The notes under the pieces were generated by a model. It did no database searches. It was not told the DNA's origin and saw only the letters and a list, made by a program, of their open reading frames with translations. A stretch of DNA of 8,360 bases from Oscillospiraceae bacterium (lineage in GTDB: Bacteria; Bacillota; Clostridia; Oscillospirales; Ruminococcaceae), in the NCBI GenBank assembly GCA_003508605.1, contig DNUB01000030.1:1-8360 (forward strand), in the 5' to 3' direction. Positions 4,506 through 8,360 of this stretch are shown in pieces. A program made the position numbers and the translations under genes. The first letter of the stretch is position 1. Each line of letters opens with the position of its first letter.

Positions 4506-5915
4506 ATGGGACTGAAGGAAAACTTTTCACAGGCGGTAAAGGAGCTTACCGGCAGCAGCAGGGACGACGACAGAAAGAGAAACACGCAGTATGCGGGACT
4601 GAAAAGGGCAATGGATAACGATCAGCCCTCCCTTTCCGACGATTCCGTTACGGAGGGCGCAGGAAAGCCATATTACCGCAGTCAGGACGGTCAGCCTTCC
4701 CGGAATCAGGCAAGGGACGGCGGCAGAGGCTATAACGACGGTTACCGCCCTCAGAATAACGGCGGCTACTATGGCGACAACCCTTCGAGCGACGGCTATA
4801 ACGGAAGAAACGACCGAGATTATTATAACGGCCGCAGCTACGACGGTCAGCGTGACGGCAGAGACGGCTACGACAATCGGGGCTATAACGGTCAGCGTGA
4901 CGGCAGAGACGATTACGACAACCGGGGCTATAACAGTCAACGTGACAGCCGGGAGGGTTATGACAACCGGGGCTACGACGGTCAGCGAGACGGCAGGGAC
5001 AGCTATGATAATCGGAGCTACGACGGTCAGCGAGAGGGCAGAGACGGTTACGACAATCGGGGCTATGACGGTCAGCGAGAGGACAGGGACGGAGGAAGCC
5101 GTGACTATAACGCCCGCCGCAGCGACGGCAGAGACGGTTATAACGGTCAGGACTATAATAATGGCGATCAGCGCGGCAATAGGGATCAGAACGGCGAAAG
5201 AGACAGCCGCAGCGGCAGAGGCTATAGCGACAGGCAGGGCGGCTTTTCGGCGCAGAATCGGAGAGACGACAGCGGATATAATGCTCCCCGCAGCGACGGA
5301 AACGGCTATAACGGACAGCAGCAGGGCAGGGACGGAGGCTACGGCAGAGATTACGGAAGAGGGGGACAGGGCTACGGCGGCAATACATACCCGTTAGGCA
5401 GCCAGCCGACCTCCCAGAGCCGCAGAAGCTACAGCGACGCCGCCGATACCGAGATCACCGTTATTTCAAGAAATACCATGATAGACGGAAATATCAGATC
5501 CCTTGCGGATATGAGCATTGACGGAGATATAAGAGGCGATGTGGAAACCACTAAGGACGTTGAGCTGAACGGCAGGATTATCGGAAATATGACCTGCAAC
5601 AATGCGAATATGTTCGCCTCACAGGTTCAGGGCAACGTGGTGCTTAAGGGCAGCGTGGATATAGGACGGGATACTCTGCTTATAGGGGATCTCAATTCGG
5701 GCTATGCCTGCATAAACGGCAAGGTTAAGGGAAATGTGGATATATCGGGAAAGGCGGAGTTCAGAGCGGACGCAGTTATATTCGGCGATATAAGCGCATC
5801 TACCATAACGGTTGACGACGGCGCAATTATTCAGGGTTACGTCAGCACAACCTTCCTGAACAAGGACGAAAGCGAAAAGATTTTCCCCGAAAGTATTGAG
5901 ATAGGCGTTGAATAA
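4506..5915 (+). CDS. Bactofilin with long repetitive disordered N-terminal domain
   Basis: A polymer-forming cytoskeletal protein, 469 aa from the ATG at 4506. An upstream in-frame ATG (4488) is unlikely because the Shine-Dalgarno AAAGGA (4491-4496) lies inside that extension and serves 4506 at 9-nt spacing. Residues 1-40 are a charged segment with a possible short helix (LKENFSQAVKELTG). Residues about 41-310 are low-complexity, rich in G, Y, D, R, N, Q and S, with no hydrophobic core. Residues 112-186 are five tandem 15-residue repeats like YDGQRDGRDGYDNRG, plus a partial sixth (187-195). Residues about 316-455 form the bactofilin beta-helix (DUF583): ITVISRNTMIDGNI, GDIRGDV, GRIIGNM, GNVVLKGSV, GKVKGNVDI, GDISASTITV, GYVSTTF, the turn-by-turn G-x-[IV] pattern. 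Bactofilins are usually 110-200 aa with short disordered ends, so this extension is exceptional. The bactofilin call is secure; the N-terminal function is unknown. The HD gene follows after 9 nt. Confidence 0.9.
   Translation: MGLKENFSQAVKELTGSSRDDDRKRNTQYAGLKRAMDNDQPSLSDDSVTEGAGKPYYRSQDGQPSRNQARDGGRGYNDGYRPQNNGGYYGDNPSSDGYNGRNDRDYYNGRSYDGQRDGRDGYDNRGYNGQRDGRDDYDNRGYNSQRDSREGYDNRGYDGQRDGRDSYDNRSYDGQREGRDGYDNRGYDGQREDRDGGSRDYNARRSDGRDGYNGQDYNNGDQRGNRDQNGERDSRSGRGYSDRQGGFSAQNRRDDSGYNAPRSDGNGYNGQQQGRDGGYGRDYGRGGQGYGGNTYPLGSQPTSQSRRSYSDAADTEITVISRNTMIDGNIRSLADMSIDGDIRGDVETTKDVELNGRIIGNMTCNNANMFASQVQGNVVLKGSVDIGRDTLLIGDLNSGYACINGKVKGNVDISGKAEFRADAVIFGDISASTITVDDGAIIQGYVSTTFLNKDESEKIFPESIEIGVE
4839..5090 (+). 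repeat. 45-bp tandem repeats inside the bactofilin gene
   Basis: Five consecutive in-frame 45-bp units (4839-4883, 4884-4928, 4929-4973, 4974-5018, 5019-5063) and a partial sixth (5064-5090). Each encodes about Y[DN]GQR[DE]GRD[GDS]YDNR[GS]. Units differ by synonymous and a few conservative changes, so the array is not brand-new, yet the period is exact. Confidence 0.9.
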
Positions 5916-5924
5916 AACAGCAAA

Positions 5925-6515
5925 ATGAAAACGACAGAAGAAATAAAAGCGGAATTTATAAAAATTTATAGCGAAAATATTCACAGAGAAGGCTCGGACA
6001 AGCTTTTGGATTACCTTTTGAGCAAGTCCGACTTTTTCACCGCTCCCGCCAGCACAAGATTTCATAACAGCTTTGAGGGCGGCTTGGCTCTCCATTCTCT
6101 TAACGTTTATTATTGCCTTAAGGATTATTTGGCAAGAGAAAGGGTGCAAAACGAATACGGGCTGAAATGCTCCGAGGAAACCGCCGCCATTGCAGCCCTG
6201 CTTCATGATATCTGCAAAACAAACGTTTATGTAAGGGATTTCAGAAATGTAAAAAACGAGCAGGGGCAATGGGAAAGAGTGCCTACCTACCGATATGAGG
6301 ACAAGCTGCCTTATGGTCACGGGGAAAAGTCGGTTTATATGATCAGCGGCTTTATGCGGCTTACCAGAGAGGAGGCCATGGCGATCAGGTGGCATATGGG
6401 TTTTTCGGGCACGGAGGAAAAGAGCACGGTAAGCAGCGCAATAGAAAAGTATCCCTTAATTTTGGCGGTATCCGCCGCCGATATGGAGGCTACGGTGTTT
6501 ATGGAAAAGGGATAA
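5925..6515 (+). CDS. HD-domain phosphohydrolase
   Basis: A soluble 196-aa protein of the HD superfamily (metal-dependent phosphohydrolases). Candidate metal ligands are all present in order: H57 (GGLALHSLN), H94-D95 (ALLHDICK), H132 (YGHGEKS), H157 (IRWHMGF) and D186 (SAADMEAT). The arrangement resembles the small clostridial HD proteins related to 3'-5' exonuclease/YhaM-type and HDIG families, but the substrate cannot be told from sequence. There is no N-terminal OB-fold or membrane segment. The start ATG is 9 nt after the bactofilin stop, with no strong Shine-Dalgarno, suggesting translational coupling and a two-gene operon. A bidirectional terminator lies 30 bp downstream. The HD family call is firm; the function is open. 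Confidence 0.88.
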   Translation: MKTTEEIKAEFIKIYSENIHREGSDKLLDYLLSKSDFFTAPASTRFHNSFEGGLALHSLNVYYCLKDYLARERVQNEYGLKCSEETAAIAALLHDICKTNVYVRDFRNVKNEQGQWERVPTYRYEDKLPYGHGEKSVYMISGFMRLTREEAMAIRWHMGFSGTEEKSTVSSAIEKYPLILAVSAADMEATVFMEKG

Positions 6516-6545
6516 AGGCTTGTATTTCCGAACACGGTTAAAAAT

Positions 6546-6589
6546 ATGACGTTCCGCACTTTTTGAGCGAGGAACGTCATTTGTTTTTT
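6546..6589. terminator. Bidirectional intrinsic terminator between HD gene and lipoprotein gene
   Basis: A perfect 10-bp stem, ATGACGTTCC (6546-6555) with GGAACGTCAT (6571-6580) and a 15-nt loop, is followed on the plus strand by TTGTTTTTT (6581-6589). On the minus strand it is followed by ATTTTT (complement of 6541-6546). It can therefore end the convergent bactofilin-HD transcript and the lipoprotein transcript. Confidence 0.9.
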
Positions 6590-6590
6590 A

Positions 6591-6647
6591 ATAAGGGGCA
6601 GTGCCCGAATTTATGAAAAATCCGGGGCACTGCCCTTTATTGAATCG
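6591..6647 (-). repeat. Dispersed palindromic repeat, copy C (complete)
   Basis: The complete copy of the family. Arms ATAAGGGGCAGTGCCC (6591-6606) and GGGCACTGCCCTTTAT (6625-6640) pair over 16 positions with one G-T. They enclose an 18-nt loop that overlaps the invariant CGGATTTTTCATAAATT, which reads on the minus strand (6624-6608). The outer GATTCAATAAAGGG end matches the outer end of copy A. It directly abuts the terminator. Confidence 0.75.
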
Positions 6648-6714
6648 AATTACAGATAAGCCTGAACGTAAGGCGGAATTACAGCTCCGTCAATATCAAT
6701 CATAAAAAGGAAAA

Positions 6715-7959
6715 TCAGCTTACGGCAGGCTCGGCGGCAGTGGTTGAAGATGGCTTTTCGATATTAAGCAGCTCGTAATCAAATGTGTAGGGGTGCTTGT
6801 CGGTAAACTCGGCAATGGCTTCATACGCCTTTTGGTCTCTTAAAAATTCATCCGCCTGCTTTTCAAGATCCTTCATTTTTTCATCGTCCATTGCCAAATC
6901 ATCCTTATAATAAAGGATAAAATAGCCCTTGTCCGTTTCGAAAACCTCGGAGTAGCTGCCCTTCTTCTCTATTCCCATAGCGACGTCGGTTATTTTCTTC
7001 AACACGGTGGTGCTTTTGGGATATACGGTAAAGTCCACCTCGTTGGAGGAGCTTTCGTCATTGTATTCCTTTTGAACCTTTGTCCATTCCTCACCCTTTT
7101 GCAGCTTCTCGTAAGCCTCGTCAATACGGAATTTTACCTTTGCCAGCTCCTCCTGCAGGATTTTATCCGCCTGTGCGTCGTCGCCGTCCTTGCGGTAAGC
7201 GGCTATTTCCGAAGCGGCGGAGCTTTTGATAAGAACTGCAAGCTGCTGAACCTTTCTTGTGCCCTCGGGAACGTAAAAGGCGGTGTATTTCTTTTCAAAT
7301 TCCGCAAGATCGCTTTCGTATTTTTCCTTTGCGGTATCTATGGTTTCCTGCACGAAATCCTTTATCTGCTGCTCGGTGATGGATTCGGAGGCTTTTTCCA
7401 CATATTTGTCATGGATAACGTTATTTACCGCCCAATTATAAAATATATCCGGGTCTAAGCCGATTTCGTCCATAAAATCGTTAAAAAGCTCTTCTTCTTT
7501 TTTTCTCAGCTGCTCGTCGGTATATCCCGAGCCGAGGGCGTTGATGGCTTTTGCCTCGTAGTTTTTATACCAGCTTTCAATATCCTCGTTTGCAGCTTTT
7601 TCCGCCTTTCCGATTTCCTCCTCGGTTAAGGTCTCGGCGGAAATGCCCATTTCCTTTGCCAGATAAAGCACGATCTTTTCCTGGGCAAGGTACTGCACTA
7701 TCTGTTCTCTGTACTGCTTGGCTATTTCGGCGTCGTTTGCTTCGGTATATCCCCCTGCAGACATACGAAGCATATATTCGCCATGCCACTCTCCGTAGGT
7801 AACGGTAAAATAATCCTCATAGCCCTCGGGGGGATTTTCGACGGACGCCACCGCTTTTTTTCTGTTCTTATCGTCCTCACTTTGTGAACAGCCGGCGGCG
7901 GATATCAAAAACGCTCCGCTTAAAGCTATGGAAAGAATTTTTTTAAAAGTAATGTTCAT
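6715..7959 (-). CDS. PrsA/SurA-like foldase lipoprotein (divergent parvulin domain)
   Basis: A secreted lipoprotein of 414 aa, probably anchored on the outer face of the membrane and helping exported proteins fold. Visible: a signal peptide (KK then a hydrophobic stretch, residues 6-23) and lipobox SAAGC with C24; a charged Ser/Asp/Lys linker; helical SurA_N-like chaperone segments (about 75-225, with long Glu/Lys-rich helices); and a parvulin-like region (about 230-355: VQQLAVLIK, AYEKLQKGEEWTKVQKEYNDES, VFETDKGYFILYYKDD). The usual GGDLG turn and catalytic signature of active PPIases are not recognisable, so isomerase activity is uncertain and it may be chaperone-only. A final helix (365-387) and a Ser/Thr/Ala tail end it. 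The start ATG has AAAGGA at 8-nt spacing. It is transcribed alone from the promoter at 8033-8005. Confidence 0.85.
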   Translation of the reverse strand: MNITFKKILSIALSGAFLISAAGCSQSEDDKNRKKAVASVENPPEGYEDYFTVTYGEWHGEYMLRMSAGGYTEANDAEIAKQYREQIVQYLAQEKIVLYLAKEMGISAETLTEEEIGKAEKAANEDIESWYKNYEAKAINALGSGYTDEQLRKKEEELFNDFMDEIGLDPDIFYNWAVNNVIHDKYVEKASESITEQQIKDFVQETIDTAKEKYESDLAEFEKKYTAFYVPEGTRKVQQLAVLIKSSAASEIAAYRKDGDDAQADKILQEELAKVKFRIDEAYEKLQKGEEWTKVQKEYNDESSSNEVDFTVYPKSTTVLKKITDVAMGIEKKGSYSEVFETDKGYFILYYKDDLAMDDEKMKDLEKQADEFLRDQKAYEAIAEFTDKHPYTFDYELLNIEKPSSTTAAEPAVS

Positions 7960-8004
7960 TTTAAATATCCTTTATTTCTTAATGGGGTTTACAGCATATA
8001 GGAT

Positions 8005-8033
8005 ATTGTATCACATAAACGTTTTTTTTGCAA
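8005..8033 (-). promoter_or_regulatory. Sigma-A promoter of the lipoprotein gene
   Basis: On the minus strand, TTGCAA (8033-8028), a 17-bp spacer, then TACAAT (8010-8005). This is four of six matches at -35 and five of six at -10. The start would be near 7998, about 40 nt before the ATG. Confidence 0.75.
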
Positions 8034-8038
8034 GAATT

Positions 8039-8058
8039 ATCAAAAGAATATCAAAAGA
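8039..8058 (-). promoter_or_regulatory. Two direct repeats upstream of the lipoprotein promoter
   Basis: TCTTTTGAT occurs twice on the minus strand (8058-8050 and 8047-8039), 11 bp apart, about one helical turn, just upstream of the -35 at 8033. This is a plausible activator site or UP-element-like stretch; the sequence is AT-rich and chance is possible. Confidence 0.35.
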
Positions 8059-8164
8059 TTTTCAGAAGCGCAAATTTTAAGAGGCGATGCCGCCGCTAAT
8101 TTGCAGTGTTTAACTGTCCCCGGGGATTTATGAAAGGAAAAAACGGAAAAATTAAAAAAAGGTA

Positions 8165-8193
8165 TTGACAAGACGGATATGCTATGATATAAT
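8165..8193 (+). promoter_or_regulatory. Perfect consensus promoter for the tRNA operon
   Basis: TTGACA (8165-8170), a 17-bp spacer, then TATAAT (8188-8193): an exact sigma-A consensus, as expected for stable RNA. Transcription should start near 8200, about 30 nt before the first tRNA. Confidence 0.92.
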
Positions 8194-8230
8194 AATTAAG
8201 CGTTGAAGCGGCATAGCTTCATGAATAAAT

Positions 8231-8307
8231 GGCGGCATAGCTCAGCTGGCTAGAGCACTTGGTTCATACCCAGGGTGTCGTTGGTTCAAGTCCAATTGCC
8301 GCTACCA
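8231..8307 (+). tRNA. tRNA-Met (CAU), elongator type
   Basis: A 77-nt tRNA with encoded CCA. Acceptor GGCGGCA/TGCCGCT (one G-T at 1:72), D arm GCTC/GAGC, anticodon stem CTTGG/CCAGG with loop TTCATAC (anticodon CAT), a 5-nt variable loop, and T arm with loop TTCAAGT. The anticodon stem lacks the three G-C pairs of initiator tRNA, and the body closely resembles Bacillus elongator tRNA-Met as I recall it. tRNA-Ile2 (lysidine) also has CAT but a different body, so elongator Met is preferred. It follows a perfect promoter. Confidence 0.95.
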
Positions 8308-8324
8308 TTTCCGTTTATCGGAAA
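8308..8324 (+). other. Hairpin in the spacer between the two tRNAs
   Basis: TTTCCG (8308-8313) and CGGAAA (8319-8324) form a 6-bp stem with a 5-nt loop between the CCA of tRNA-Met and the next tRNA. It likely assists processing of the polycistronic precursor. There is no U-run, so it is not a terminator. Confidence 0.5.
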
Positions 8325-8327
8325 AAC

Positions 8328-8360
8328 GGCCCGTTGGTCAAGCGGTTAAGACATCGCCCT
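8328..8360 (+). tRNA. tRNA-Glu, 5' part only (cut by window end)
   Basis: The 33 bases starting GGCCCGTTGGTCAAGCGG match the 5' half of Bacillota tRNA-Glu: acceptor GGCCCGT, a D arm with GGTCAAGCGGTTAAGAC, and the start of the anticodon stem TCGCC then CT. The window stops just before the anticodon, so Glu(TTC) is inferred from the body sequence. Confidence 0.85.

Noticed and set aside
4839..5090. CRISPR-like spaced repeats
   Set aside because: Units are contiguous, in frame and coding, with no spacers; this is a protein repeat.
4771..5397. Long open frames in other frames across the bactofilin repeats, on both strands
   Set aside because: Artefacts of the biased repeat composition. The frame from 4506 has the ribosome site, the repeat logic and the bactofilin domain.
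5619..6395. 258-codon open frame antisense to the bactofilin end and HD gene
   Set aside because: It runs opposite to two well-supported genes and has no recognisable domain or ribosome site.
8115..8137. A fourth copy of the palindromic repeat (CCCCGGGGATTTATGAAA)
   Set aside because: Shares only short pieces with the loop and arms; too weak to count without an alignment of more copies.
8126..8170. Tiny open frame starting ATGAAAGGAAAAAAC before the tRNA promoter
   Set aside because: Only 12 codons, no ribosome site, and it runs into the tRNA promoter.

Overview
The window looks like a chromosomal segment of a low-to-moderate GC Bacillota, most likely class Clostridia (Ruminococcaceae/Oscillospiraceae-like). 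The evidence is the conserved rpmH-rnpA-yidD-yidC-jag order, strong AAAGGA-type Shine-Dalgarno sites, consensus TTGACA/TATAAT promoters, a PrsA/SurA-like lipoprotein, and tRNAs of the Bacillota type. The taxonomy is inferred from gene content and style, not from a search.

Left half (about 172-4132, all on the minus strand): the ribosomal protein L34 / RNase P protein / membrane insertase cluster. It reads rpmH (3993 to 3859), rnpA (3853 to 3488), yidD (3262 to 2975), yidC (2719, or 2749 from an ATT codon, to 1199) and jag/khpB (1122 to 172). A perfect consensus promoter (4132-4104) drives a leader of about 100 nt that carries four tandem 12-13 bp repeats. rpmH and rnpA are 5 nt apart. The rnpA-yidD gap holds a terminator-like hairpin joined to a dispersed palindromic repeat. 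The yidD-yidC gap (about 225 bp) contains a palindrome. The cluster links ribosome and RNase P biogenesis to membrane protein insertion and RNA binding. dnaA, which often sits divergently beside rpmH in bacteria, is absent here.

Middle (about 4309-6589, plus strand): from a second near-consensus promoter a long leader precedes a two-gene unit. The first gene is an unusual bactofilin with an N-terminal low-complexity tract of about 260-300 residues, rich in G/Y/D/R/N/Q and including five 15-residue tandem repeats. Nine bases downstream lies an HD-domain phosphohydrolase. A strong bidirectional terminator (6546-6589) ends this unit and also the convergent lipoprotein gene.

Right part: a minus-strand lipoprotein with a divergent parvulin/SurA-like foldase region (6715-7959) and its own promoter. 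Divergent from it is a tRNA transcription unit with a perfect consensus promoter, tRNA-Met(CAU, elongator type), then the first 33 nt of a tRNA-Glu cut by the window end.

A small palindromic repeat family with an invariant 17-nt loop occurs three times (1-44, about 3371-3411, 6591-6647). The most unusual features are the repeat-bearing bactofilin, this repeat family, the apparent ATT start of yidC, and the large extracytoplasmic insertion in YidC.
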